Shown here: one piece after another, positions 23,391 through 48,375 of the stretch | Layout: each line of letters begins with the position of its first letter | Numbering within the stretch: position 1 is the stretch's first letter | DNA from: Ecdyonurus torrentis | Taxonomy: Eukaryota; Arthropoda; Insecta; Ephemeroptera; Heptageniidae | NCBI GenBank assembly: GCA_949318235.1 | Contig: OX439129.1 | Coordinates: 27,290,125-27,354,124, forward strand | Length of the DNA: 64,000 nt | Direction of reading: 5' to 3' | Made by a program: the position numbers and the translations under genes | The notes under the pieces: generated by a model | The model's database searches: none | What the model saw: the letters and a program-made list of their open reading frames with translations, nothing else | Told to the model about the DNA's origin: nothing

Positions 23391-25373
23391 CCCTAGTCAA
23401 AAACCAGTATACTTGAAGTATACTTTTTTTTGTAATTAATTATACTTAAATACAAAAGTATACGAAAATGATAATAATTATAATTTAAGTGTAATCAAAA
23501 ATTATACTTGAACTGTAATTTTTTTTATACTTAAATTGTACTTTAATTATAATTTTATAATTATACTTTTTTTTGTAATTAAAATACACTAAGAAGCACA
23601 TTTAATTATAAAAAAATTATAATCATGGTATTTTTTTTGTATTTTTGATATTTGATGTATAGATTTGAACTCATGTAAAAAAAATATATTTTTTTATTGT
23701 TTAAATCTACTTAGCAAATATAATATACATTTGTTCCTTTTTTCTTTTTTTTTTTACATTAATTTTCTTTAAAAAGAGATTTTTTTCGTATTTTTTAACT
23801 GATATATATTTTTTTTTTTGCATGTAAACATTCTTTTCGAATGCAAAAAAAACAATTCTGATTGTCAATTTAATTATCAAAGTTTCAAAAGTTTTATGAT
23901 AAAAAACAAAAAAATGAATATTGTTGAGAAAAAAATATAATTCTGCGGGATTTTTTGTAAAAAAAAAATTAAACGCGATGGTTTACAGAACATGCACATC
24001 TGAATATCTTCATGGTGTGTGAATCCGCGGAATATTTTATTTCTTTTGTGTTGGGAATTTCATATTTAATAAACCCGCATCAGTTTCAATAATTTATTTT
24101 ATACATATATATACCGGTATATATACATATATTTATTTATTTCCCTCATTTTCTGCTTAATTATATGTAAAACGTTGTCTCTAAAAAGAAGTTTACTCAA
24201 TACAGTATATCAGAGACCAAATTTTTTAAATAAAAAAAATCTTTACAAATTATGGGTCACTATAAGTTTTTTTTTTTTTTTTTTACATTTTCAGAATTGT
24301 GAGAAAAAATTAATTATTTTCTTAAATTATTGTGGGTATATGACTGTATTATACAAATGCATGCCGTGTGCGTTAAAATTTTTTTTCCTGCGTTTTTGTA
24401 CCCAGCGCAGAAACACCGAGAATGAGTAGAAATAAATGAAGCAATAAATTTATTAAATTTACATGATGTTAAGGGTACATTTTATGTGTCAAAATTACAT
24501 TTTACAGCAAATTTTTAATATCTTGTTGATTTTATTACAAGATTACAACAGTTTACCATTTAAAACGATGCATTCATTGTTGTCTAAGTGATGCGTCAAA
24601 AAAAGGTTTTGAAATTTTTTACCCATTTCGCGCTAAATAAAAAGTGAGCAACGTTAATTTGGATGACAGTTGATAGAAACTTTTTGTCAATATCTCCGCT
24701 GCTTTTGTTCAAACAAGCTATTTTAATGAGCCACAAACGGTAAGTTGTATAATTATTCACTGAGATAAGATAATTAGCTATGATATTAACACATAATTAT
24801 GATGTTTCTCAAAAATTTTAACCGTTAAATTAAAATTTAAAGTAAGCGTCCTTTTGTACTTTCAAGATTTTTGGTACATTGTATAGATTTCTTTTCATTT
24901 GTATTTAATAAAACTTAATTAACATGACACTACAGTGTTTAATAATTACTTAAGAAACAATAGTAATTCATGTATATGTTCTTATGTGAAGTTTTTTTTT
25001 TCTTTCAGTCTAAAATTCAATGAAGACAGCAATCACACTGAGGGCTCGTCCAACATTTGGGCCACTTCTAAAGCAATTGCCTCAGGATATATTATTTGAT
25101 TGGTAAGCATTATTGAATTAGCGGTCTGACTTTATATTTTATTATTTAATACAGTGTATTTTCTAAACTGATATGTGTTTTTCTTTTTATTACAGATCAG
25201 TGCTTGTATTATGTCGTGGTGTGTGTGTTTACCGAGTGCCCTATTGGAAAAAGTTTGGTATGTTGAATTGTTGATGAAGTTAATGTGTGTCATGATGTAT
25301 GTTGCAAGAAAGTATGCATATAATATAGGGTGTACATATCTGTATGACGTCCTGCTGGAGCAATGATAACATT

Positions 25374-25490
25374 AATGCTCTTCGTAAACCCTGTTTTTTG
25401 CTCCTAAAATGATGATCAGCTATATGGTTAATCAAATGGAATAAATGCTCATTTTTGGGTGCAAAGAGAACAGGGTTTACGAACAGCATT
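25374..25490. mobile_element. Palindromic MITE, AATGCTGTTCGTAAACCCTG family, copy 2
   Basis: Same arms as 14069-14178 (right arm GAACAGGGTTTACGAACAGC identical; left arm with a few changes). Outside it, CTGCTGGAGCAAT and ATTGCTCCAGCA form a second inverted pair (25353-25505), so this copy may be a longer family member or a nested one. Confidence 0.85.
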
Positions 25491-26017
25491 ATATTGCTCC
25501 AGCAAGATAGGATCACAACCTTTTTTTTTTTTTTTTTTCCCTAAAAATTTATTATTATTATTTTTTTCTTGTACTTGAAAATACAATTCAAAATGTTATG
25601 AGTATCAAAAGCTTTGAAAATTGCAAAGTATTTTAAATTGGCAAATTGTGTTTTTAAAGTTGTCATCAATGTGTTTATTTTTTGTGTACTACGCTTTGAT
25701 TTTTTTATGAAACTATACCAAAAAATCCTATACAGTACTATAATGCAACATAACTTAGGTTGCTCAATTTATAATGTGATATAAAACTTAGCTGTCATCA
25801 CTTCACAGCTCTACCTATATAGCAATGAGATGACGTGAACCTCTGACTTGACGTGGAACATGCACTACCACATTGCACTGCCATGACTGCATGGCCTCGT
25901 ACAGACAGCAATTTACTTAGGTGTCAACTCACTAAACATCTCTTCTGTAATACTGTTCAATATATTCAACAAAATTATATACATATAATACTGCACGTTA
26001 TACCCACTGTGAGCCTG

Positions 26018-26745
26018 CAACATAAGGAATACATACATTATTATTCAATGCAGTCGTATAATAATGTATGTAATTCTTATGTTGTAGGCTAACAGCGGGT
26101 AACTTGGAGTATTATACAATTTTTGTTAAAGGCGTAGGACATTGATCAAAAAACATGTCTAATATCCTAACGTAGCTAAATATCAACGTTGATTTAGCCA
26201 AAGTCATTGATTTCTAATTTATTTTCCATTCACAAAATAGTGCGAGCGGTTACTGACATATCACAGCTTGCCTGGTCCAAGTGCGCGTAAAACAGGCGAG
26301 CTGTGACGTCAGTGACCGCTTATTGCACTATTTAGTGAGTGGAAAATAAATTAGAAATCAATGACTCGCAGGTCAAATCAACATTTATTTAGCTATGTTA
26401 GGATATTAGACAATTTTTTGTTCACGCCTTTTAATATATTGAACATTGAATATTTGTAATACTGTTCAATATGTTTAACAAAATTCTAGAATACTCCACG
26501 TGATCCGCTGTTAGCCCACAACATAAGAATTACATACATTATTATTCAATGTAGTCGTATAATAATGTATGTAATTCTTATGTTGTAGGTATTGAACATT
26601 GAATATTTGTAATGATGTTAAATATATTCAACAAAATTGTATAATACTGCACGTTATACCCGCTGTTAGCTAGCCCACAACATAAGAATTACATACATTA
26701 TTATACGACTGCATTGAATAATAATGTATGTAATTTTTATGTTGT
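26018..26745. repeat. Three copies of a 70-bp palindrome (AAGAATTACATACATTATTA)
   Basis: Near-perfect short hairpins at about 26018-26088, 26518-26588 and 26678-26745 share AATTACATACATTATTATTC and its complement around CAATG(C/T)AGTCG. They lie in both arms and the centre of the 25817-26943 foldback. Confidence 0.7.
26129..26430. mobile_element. PIF/Harbinger-type MITE, copy 1, with TTA target duplication
   Basis: Ends AAGGCGT and ACGCCTT are flanked by TTA on both sides (26126-26128, 26431-26433). Arms share TCAACGTTGATTT, AGTCATTGATTTCTAATTTA and GAGCTGTGACGTCAGTGACC. A second copy is at 49734-50045. Three-base TWA duplication is the Harbinger hallmark. Confidence 0.8.
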
Positions 26746-28381
26746 TGTCTCACATTGAGTAACGTGCAGTATTATACAATTTTGTTGAATATATTGAACA
26801 GTATTACAGGAGAGATGTTTAGTGAGTTGACACCTAAGTAAATTGCTGTCTGTACGAGGCCATGCAGTCGAATCATGGCAGTGCAATGTGGTAGTGCATG
26901 GTCCACGTCAAGTCAGAGGTTCACGTCATCATCTCATTGCTATATGCATAGAGATGCTAAGTGTTGATGGTTAAAGTGTATTGATGTATGTATGAGGCAT
27001 GTATGCATGAAGTCAGTCCTGGCCGTGCAAGGTGGTAGTGGTCCACGTCAAGTCAGAAGGTATCTCGGGACAGTTATTGTTGAGATAATCTTGTTGTATA
27101 TGGTTAATAAGAATTCATTATTATTTGATTAATTAGGTAGTATACATTTGTATATTTAGTCAGTTCAAGGAAAATTGTATAATTTAATAGTAATAATATA
27201 ATGTAATAAAACAAAAAACAAAAAAAAAAAAAAGGAAAAAGAACATAGTCACAAAAATTGCATACTTTACAGTATTTTCACGCTCTCTCGTGGGGCTGCA
27301 TTAACTTTCTGGTAAAAATTGTTATCAGTTTTAAAGATTCCATTTCGTGTTTATTCATTAAATAGCACATGTTGTTTTATGTGGTCTATGGCTTTAAGAT
27401 TAGTTAAATAAAAAAAAGTCAGGAAATAAATAACATAATTTATGCTATGGCATTAAACAATTGATATTTTGTTATAACAATTATGCTGAAAATCTTATCT
27501 ATTTATGCTATGTAGTATACTACAATACATAGCATAAATTATAATGTGCATAAATATTGCTGCATTTTGTGCTAGCAGAATTATTGCACTCTTTTTCTGA
27601 GTTAATTTAATAAAATCGTTTTATTTAATCAGGTTTTAAGATATTTTTTTATAGTATTGTAGCAAATTTACTAAAAAATAAAAATAAAATCTATTCATTT
27701 TGTCTGTTCAGGACTTTTTTAATCATTTACTTCAGTATTTAATTAAGCACTATTGATATTCTTATTGCAATATAATTTTTGGTTTGTATGCATAACATGT
27801 ATTGTTTACGGTCAATGTAATTTATGTACTTATTTTTTTATTTTATTGATTGTAATGTCTTTAATTATGTATTTTTCATGTATCACAATCTAATCACTGA
27901 TTGTATTGCTGCAATTCTTTTAAACAAATATGTATTATATTTGTATATATTATTATACTGTACGTGCAACAATAAATACAACTTCTATACAAAAAAATGA
28001 TGTAATATTTAATTAATTGTGCATGCATTCCAGCTATAATAATTTTTTAGAAAAATTATACTTTTGTAATTATTAAAGTATAGTAAAAGTATCATTATAG
28101 TATAATTTAATGAGTAATTTATTACAGTAAAGAGTATAATTTTATTGTACTTCAAGAATTACAAAATGATAGAAAAATGACAAAATAAACTATACTTTTA
28201 GTATAATAACTATCATTTAAGTATAATTAAGAGTCCAACATAACTATGTTTATTATAATAAAATTATACTGCAAAAAAGTATAATAATTACAATAAAAAG
28301 TATACTACTTTTTGACTAGGGAGTACAGGAATTTTTCTTCCAAGATTAATGTGCTCTATTCTTGTTCCGTTATTTTTTCTC

Positions 28382-28494
<113 letters not shown>

Positions 28495-28583
28495 TTTTAA
28501 GTGCTTTATTATCTTCAAATGAGTACGCATAGGTATTTTTATAAAAAGGTCAGATTGAAGTTTTATTGAATTTTCATGGAGAG

Positions 28584-28586
<3 letters not shown>

Positions 28587-28675
<89 letters not shown>
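28587..28675 (+). repeat. (GA)n microsatellite
   Basis: About 88 bp of GA dinucleotides. Other GA tracts lie at 30950-31040, 34578-34713 and 37849-37878. Confidence 0.95.
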
Positions 28676-28677
<2 letters not shown>

Positions 28678-28996
28678 AGACAGACAGAAAGACTTCAGTA
28701 TACTGAATACTGATTTAATATAGCTTCATAAAATAAATTTCGGGGTTGTGTCTATATAATATATAATTGTCAAGCAATAATATATTATAATATCATATCA
28801 TGTATGTAACAGAGGAATAGATTTATGAAGCTGTGTTATTGTTATATCATTGTATTATATGCTTGATGTGTATAAAATAACAAACTCAATCTTGTCCCCT
28901 CTTTCAGCACACATTTGTTGATATCCATTTAAATGCAGTTTTTATCTTGGGTTTTTAAAATCGCTATAGTAAATCCTAATGTTTCTCCTTCCTCAG

Positions 28997-29330
28997 GAGC
29001 ACAGCAGCGCAGTGGGACTTCCACTACCTACTCTACACGAGCAACCGCGCTCAACAAGTTGCGAGTCAGTCGACCCTTGGCGTGCGCCAGTGACAGTACT
29101 GCTCTCGTCATCCTCGGCAAATGTGGGCGATGCCCAGTCCACGTGCTATCTACAACATCAACACCTCGCCGGCTCACGTCGCTCTATCGCGTCCAGGACC
29201 GAGGTTCCTCTGCATCTCGACCTGGCTACTGACAATCAACCGGAGAAGCAACGACTCGGCCTATGCAAAATGTGGTGCTCACGGAAATTTGAAGCTCGAT
29301 GGGTCATTGATGGATTTTGTGTAATCACAG
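28997..29330 (+). other. GC-rich exon-like island of unknown identity
   Basis: It is bounded by a good acceptor (TTTCTCCTTCCTCAG) and donor (CACAG then GTGAAT). Base composition is far more GC-rich than the flanks. One frame (from 28997) is open throughout, reading EHSSAVGLPLPTLHEQPRS and CKMWCSRKFEARWVIDGFCV. Another is open after one TGA. I recognise no family. It could be an exon of an unrecognised gene, a 5'UTR exon of the PAP2 gene 7 kb downstream, or a non-coding RNA exon. Confidence 0.35.
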
Positions 29331-30947
29331 GTGAATATTAGTAATTTTGTACCTCTTTTATGTATATTTTGTAATTAATATAAAAAAAAATCGTTGAAAA
29401 ATTAGGAGATTGACTGAACTAATATTTTGGTATACTTCACATGATTAAGAATATACTAAAAAAAAAAAAAATGGCATGATTGTTTGGTTCAATATCACAT
29501 GGCTGCTTTGCTATTCTTATTACATAAAATTAGCTAATATGAACGGTGATCTATTTATTTCACACAAAAACTCTTCATTTGCAAACCTGTACTTCTAGTA
29601 CAACTTAACACATGTATAATATTTGCGCTCAATATATCAGCAAACGACATCGTTTTTTTAAAGTATATAACTGGTTTTAAAGTTTATCATAAATTAAAGA
29701 ATTTTCTCGTAATTTGTAATTTGTATCTATACCAAATTGGGCTTAAAACATCATTCATTCATCGTGATTGAAATCATAAATAGCCTAAAGTCCTACATTT
29801 TTTTTTTTTTTTTATGGAGGGATTTTATACCTTATAATAACACAAACAATAACTTATATTAATTTAAAATTACAACCTTATAATATCAATAATAATAATA
29901 ATTCTTTTTCATCCTCTCTTATAACACTAGAATAAATTCATGCGCACTAGTAAATAAATAGTATTTTGAATCAACGTTGAACGTACTATATAATATAGCT
30001 ACAATATAAACTTTTAATAATATTTAATATACAGTATAATATTATAATATATATGCCTTTTTCTTGTATAATTTTATTTTAGTGGTTTATTAACAATTAG
30101 TTAAAGCTCCTGGCATATGGTTATGAATTTATTTAGCGTGTGCTTGAATATTCACGTTTATGATTATTTATTATACCAATTAGCATAATGTAAACTTGAT
30201 ACCAAATATTATATTATTTATAATAAACCTCATATTTTTCTATATAATTAAACCATCTCGTTATCTCCTGTACAGTACATGAAAGAGCTGTATAAAAATA
30301 TGTGTGTCTTATCATTTTTATCACTTTCTTCTTAGCAAATATTTAATATAAATACAAAAGATAATTTTATTGATAAAAGTTAAAAGAGTTTTTTTGATAA
30401 AATAAAAGTTACTTTTATGTTATAGAATTTGAAATTAGTTTCATGGCATAATATGCAGATTTAGTGCGTATTTTGAACTAAAAATTTAAAGATCAATTTG
30501 TAACTGAAAAATTATCCACAATATTTGTAATTTACAAAATCTATACATTATGCAAAACATGTGTGATGTATATTATTTTTATTATTTTTTTAACTTAAAT
30601 CTCACAAAACAACTTTAAGTTATTGCTATTACTAATTACTTCGAAGTAAATGTGAACTTTCATCTGCTATATTTAATGTTAAATGCTTTAAGCTTAACTT
30701 AAAAGTACAACACAAAAGTTAAAACTTGTTTACAGTTATTGCGTGTGAAAAATAATGGAATAGTGTGTATCGTCCTATACGCATAATATATATCATTATA
30801 TGATAACATAAATAAAAAGATTATTTCTAAACTGCTCCAAACTTTTAAATATACGAAAAAAAATTTTGAATTTTTTTTTTATTTGGATAATAAGACCTCA
30901 TCTGCCAAACACAATAAAATTTACGATTGAAGGATAGAGAGACAGAT

Positions 30948-30949
<2 letters not shown>

Positions 30950-31040
<91 letters not shown>
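30950..31040 (+). repeat. (GA)n microsatellite
   Basis: About 90 bp of pure GA. Confidence 0.95.
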
Positions 31041-31043
<3 letters not shown>

Positions 31044-31907
31044 CGTGTAATATACTTTTTTTCTATATTGTCTCACGACCTATGCAAATGTTTTTTTTAT
31101 TGAGGTTAATAACATTATTATGTTGAATGAGTGGGTGGGTTTCTAAGAGCTAATAAGACGATGTATTATTTTATAGGTGATAGAGATTATAATTTATATT
31201 ACAACATGGATATAAAGACAATAGGAATAGGGCCTACAATTTTGAAATTACAACTTTCAAAATTTGTCTATAATAATGATAATAAAAATTCTGTATCATT
31301 ATTATATATAGCAATAATAACTTGTAAATTTGCTGTAATTAACATATTTAATAATGCATATCTTTGAAATATAATTCAAATAAAAACAATAACGACTATA
31401 ATGTAATATAATATATAGAACATAATACGAACCACACACAAATACACGCAGAACGAAAGTTAAAACAAATAACAATTAATTATTGTACTATACTGCGATC
31501 GTGTTATTTTAATGCATCAGGTTATAATCTATTGTATAAAATTTATTTTAGTAAATATTTAGTATAATCTTTACATTTTACAGTTACAAAATTTATCTAC
31601 AACTGAGCAATTTATTAGGTTTCAACCATATGTTGATTCCATAATATAACACTTAATGATTAAAATAAACTTTTAACTTAAAAAAAAAAATAATAAAACT
31701 TTGTGTGTCTAACTTTGAAGAGAATGCCTTATCGGATCGTTACTGTAAGAAATACGAAACGAACGTCAGCCATAAGAAAGCTAAATTAGGAATTTTTTCT
31801 TTCTTTTTATAAATTTCGCTTGATGTTTGGTATACAGTGGTATAATTATAAAAGTTGCAAGGATTTTTTTCATTAAAATTCCTCTACTATTATATCACAT
31901 GTAGCGG

Positions 31908-32225
<318 letters not shown>

Positions 32226-34577
32226 CAAAATTTTAACAAATGTCGCATTTGTGGAATTTCAATACTATGTAGTATGTACAGTTGAGAAATGCGATGTCAT
32301 CATTAGATGAATGACGGAATGATGATGTGCACCCGTAAAAATTATTTGCAAAAGTTCGAAAAGAGAAATTCGTAAATATTTTTGCTATCCAAATTAAAGC
32401 ACGGGCTACACACGATACACACACATATGAATATATAATAAGTTAATAACGAATAAGTGTAATCAGTATAATTTTATTATTTCGAAAGGATTAAATTGTA
32501 TTATTTTGGCAGCTGAAGAGAAATTATATTTGGTTTTTTATAGTTGATAGTTGTAAATTAAATAGTAATAATAAAATATTGCAATAGGTATAGTTTTCAT
32601 ACTACACATTCAGTAAATTAATTAAAAATGAATACCAAATTCATTTTTATTTCAAGCCCTTTTCAAGGTATCAATTATAATGTCAAAATTTTGATTTATA
32701 TTTGATAATACATTATTATAAAAAACATTAAACTTCAAGAGATTAGGTAGAATCTAATCTGTATAGCAAAAACGATTGTATAAATATATTTTATAGAAGA
32801 ATACGCCTAAGGATACTTAAGCGACCAGGTGTGAGTATAACACCTTTAACCTTAAGGCAGGACGCAAAAATTAGAGTTAAATAATTTTGTTTACCAATAA
32901 TTTATACATAATCATCAATATAAAAAATATTGAATTTGATAATAAGCATATTATTTATACTGCTTTTGCTATTATTTACTATTTATACAACATAATATAC
33001 AACATTTTTTTATTTAGCTATAATTATGAAAGCTTACAAAATATATGTAACATTTAACATATAATATATGTACAACATATAATACGTATGTGTACGTATA
33101 TAATAAATTATAGTCCTATTTAATATTATCTTTAGTTTGCATCATGTATGGATATTGTATATTATGGTGTATTGACGTGAGCTTATTTGGGATATTTTGT
33201 TACTGAATAAATTTGCTCGTATCAGATAACACTTTTTGTACATTGTGAATGGAATTTTAAACATTCTGTTATAATGATTGATAAATAAAACATTGATTAT
33301 ATTATCATTGAAAGGACAGGAAGAAAGATACAATCTAAAGGTACACATTAAAGGTTAAAATCTCGCAGAAAGATATAAATATCTCCTTTTTCTTATTTAA
33401 AGATAATAATAAGATAATATATAAGATATTCGAAAAGTTATAATAAAAGAATATTTTTAACACTTTCACAACGTGGAATAGATCCATTAATGCGTTTAAT
33501 TTATTATGCGCTAAAAGGACTTGAGCAAAAATGTTATTTCTTCTATACTGTAGCTCGCCTTTCTTATAAAGCCGGCTTCAGTCTAAGCCTCACCCTTTCA
33601 TTTGTATTTTGTTTTGTTTATAGTTATTGAATTTAAGTCTTATTCACTTTATACTTTGATAGGATACGTACCACAGTCCGTTATTTTTGCCTGCGTGTGT
33701 ATTTGTATTTTTTTTTATACAAAATTTAAAATGCATAAAGTTACTTACTACAGTATATAACTATGATAAATATTAAATAATAATAGAAAATAGATATAAC
33801 TATAAACTATAATTGTCTCTGGGAAGAATAGGGGATATTAATTGAATCGAACCAAAAAAAAATCTTTCATTATTTAGTATTGATGTTGGATATTTTAAGA
33901 ACTGAAATAAGTAGATCAATATTATATTTTATAAATATAATATGAAGTTTGGGGAGCAGTAAGATAACACTGCAGACTTCGTGATATTTATATTTTTATA
34001 CGGCCCAAAAAACGTACATTTTTATTTCCACGTTACAATTAATCTTTTATACAGAAATAAATAACGCACGGTATACTGTATAACAGGAAAGGATGTTTAA
34101 ATACAAACTTCTTTTTCATAATTCAAATTTTAGACTATTTATTATCATGATGTATAATTATTACTTATTTCGTATGAATATCATTTGTACTCCATCAAAA
34201 ATAATAGTAATTAAATAAAATGGTATTAAAATTTCAAGTCTCATTGACATAATATAGATAACTAAGGTTTAACTAGAGGTTGCAGCTTACAGCCCTATAC
34301 ATAGTAAATAATTAAGTGCCTGTAGTAAGTTCTATATACAATTAATTTCAGCATATTAAATAGTTTTTTTTACTCCTTTTCTACGTGATGCTTCTTACAA
34401 TTTTTAACCACCATTATGTTACGTAATCATATAATGAAGAATATTTTATATTATGGTAATAAGTTTTTTTTTTACATACATTTCAGATTCTAAAAGCTGA
34501 AAGTTTTATTCAAACGTGCAATTAATATTTTATATAGATATGCACTTATTTTTAACAATTAAAGTATAGAGTATAGA

Positions 34578-34713
<136 letters not shown>

Positions 34714-35326
34714 GGTATATATATACACCTTATCTAATTTGTACGTAATAAAATAACGGTAGTGCTTGTAAATTTTTGGGGGATAATAAAATGTTTATAA
34801 ATACAGGTCACCCATAAAAAGGACAAGAAGATCGTGTGCCTGTATGTCTCCTATTTTATTTTCCTGAATGATGTGTGCTTATAAACCACAATATCCACTT
34901 CCTGACTTTGATTTCCCAGCGTTGCCATGTGCGTATATGTCAACCGCAGTGCAGTGCATTCTCGTTTGTTCCTGCTTTATATAATTCCAACCAACCGCTT
35001 TGTACTTATTTCCCCTAGTTGAGCTTTATAATATGAGGCCCATTCCATTAGCATAATATATTTATCATTATGTGTAACAGCTGTCAAAGAAACGATAGTA
35101 TAAAAAAATTGATGTATCAATGAATTCTCAGAGAAAAGTGCGCACACTGAACTATCAAACCCCGTGGTACCACTCTTAAACGCTTCGTAGCGGCTGCAGC
35201 AAAAGCCATACCAAGTTGCCATTACAAAGTTGAGATCGCACCTGAAAAGTTTAAAGTTATGCAACATGCGTTACCCTAAAGCTAAAAAAGTTGCATATAT
35301 ATCAGGCGCTCCATCATTCACATATC

Positions 35327-35382
35327 CAAAAGGCTTACAAAGAGTACTTAATATTATATTATGTACTCTTTGTAAGCCTTTG
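35327..35382. repeat. Perfect 56-bp hairpin
   Basis: AAAGGCTTACAAAGAGTAC pairs with GTACTCTTTGTAAGCCTTT across a 15-base AT loop. It has the size of a microRNA precursor, but its perfect symmetry is more like a very small MITE. Confidence 0.6.
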
Positions 35383-35939
35383 CAATATCATTGCATAAAG
35401 TATTTTTCAAATATTAGATTTCGCGATGTGCAGTACATATAACCGTATACTGTTAAAGTATTATGATTTATGATGCACAAGAAAATAATTTTTTTTTCAT
35501 TATAAAAATTCTATTATTGAGAATATTATTGATTTAAAATTTTAGCGCTATATTACTTTAAAAAATATATATTATTGGCACATGATAAAAAAAAATAGAG
35601 ATTGAAACACTCAGAGCGCAAGTTATATAAGATGTTTAAACTATATTTTATATGACGTAACGCTAACTTTCATTTTTCGAGTGTTAGTTGTATTACTTTA
35701 TCTTATATTGATGGTGCTTGCGGTCGGATATGTGCGGTTGAGATATAGTACGCAGTATGCAATTTATTGTCGTGGTACAGGGATGATTAAGGACAGTGCG
35801 TTCTTTAGCACATGACCCACTATAGCCTCTAGGATATATGTTTACTAAATGAGCACCAGGCAATTCTTTGGCGTGTGGCTTGCACTCATTAACTCATGCT
35901 CACCATAGTAAGCAGCCAACCTGCCTGCCCTGTCAATTG

Positions 35940-35985
35940 TTCATTCTGACGTCACACTATACACACTGACGTCATTGGAGAGGCG
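35940..35985 (+). promoter_or_regulatory. Candidate promoter of the PAP2 gene: two CRE palindromes and an inverted CCAAT box
   Basis: Two perfect TGACGTCA sites lie at 35947-35954 and 35967-35974, exactly 20 bp apart, and the second runs directly into ATTGG (CCAAT on the other strand). They are about 100 bp upstream of the start codon at 36055, in a stretch more GC-rich than its surroundings. Known: TGACGTCA is bound by CREB/ATF bZIP factors and CCAAT by NF-Y, and the two often sit in core promoters. No TATA box is clear. Confidence 0.45.
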
Positions 35986-36054
35986 GCTACTCAACTAAAA
36001 AGTTTGGTTAGCAGTAAAAACTATATTAGCAACTCATTTTTGGTCTTGAAAGAA

Positions 36055-48126
<12,072 letters not shown>

Positions 48127-48317
48127 TTACAAATGAAAAGTGACATTGTGTGTGATGTGTGATATGCCATATTGTAAAGATTGTCGTATTGAAAGTGACG
48201 TACGTATTATAAAGTGATCGAGTCATTCATGTAATTGCGCCAGTGACAATAATTTAGTGTATATATTTTATACAAAGGGATGCCCTTAAAGTCTTTAGCG
48301 TTATTTCTATAAACGCA

Positions 48318-48323
48318 AATAAA
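48318..48323 (+). terminator. Candidate polyadenylation signal of the PAP2 gene
   Basis: AATAAA lies 192 bases after the stop codon in AT-rich 3' sequence. It is the first canonical hexamer I see downstream of 48126. No cleavage-site evidence is available. Confidence 0.4.
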
Positions 48324-48375
48324 ACCTATCAAGTTTATTTCAATACAATATTGATACAATACAACAGAAAAAATC

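Larger units (their letters stand above)
25817..26943. mobile_element. 1.1 kb foldback element with about 300-bp arms
   Basis: TATAGCAATGAGATGACGTG on the left and its complement CATCTCATTGCTATA on the right open long matching arms that include GACTTGACGTGGA, CATTGCACTGCCATGA and GTCAACTCACTAAACATCTC. A Harbinger-type MITE and short palindromes are nested inside. Confidence 0.85.
23391..28321. mobile_element. 4.9 kb terminal-inverted-repeat element, CCCTAGTCAAAAA ends, AGTATAATT subterminal repeats
   Basis: CCCTAGTCAAAAA at 23391 is mirrored by TTTTTGACTAGGG ending at 28321. About 200 bp inside each end is packed with AGTATAATT/AATTATACTT motifs in both orientations. The flanks share only AG, so the target duplication is unclear. 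No transposase is recognisable. The interior hosts further palindromes and one exon-like stretch at 25020-25102. Confidence 0.65.

Noticed and set aside
25020..25366. Two-exon gene joining 25020-25102 to 25195-25366
   Set aside because: Splicing at the visible sites gives an immediate stop in the ATG frame. Only the weaker link to 28997 stays open.
29121..29324. Selenocysteine reading of the in-frame TGA in the GC-rich island
   Set aside because: No SECIS-like structure could be identified by eye, and the gene itself is not established.
34977..35267. 96-codon minus-strand frame as a gene
   Set aside because: No family similarity or splice context is visible. It is kept only as a note in the intergenic description.
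36004..36054. Upstream extension of the PAP2 N-terminus from a TTG at 36004
   Set aside because: Animal genes seldom start at TTG, and ATG 36055 is the first in-frame ATG after the stop at 35947.
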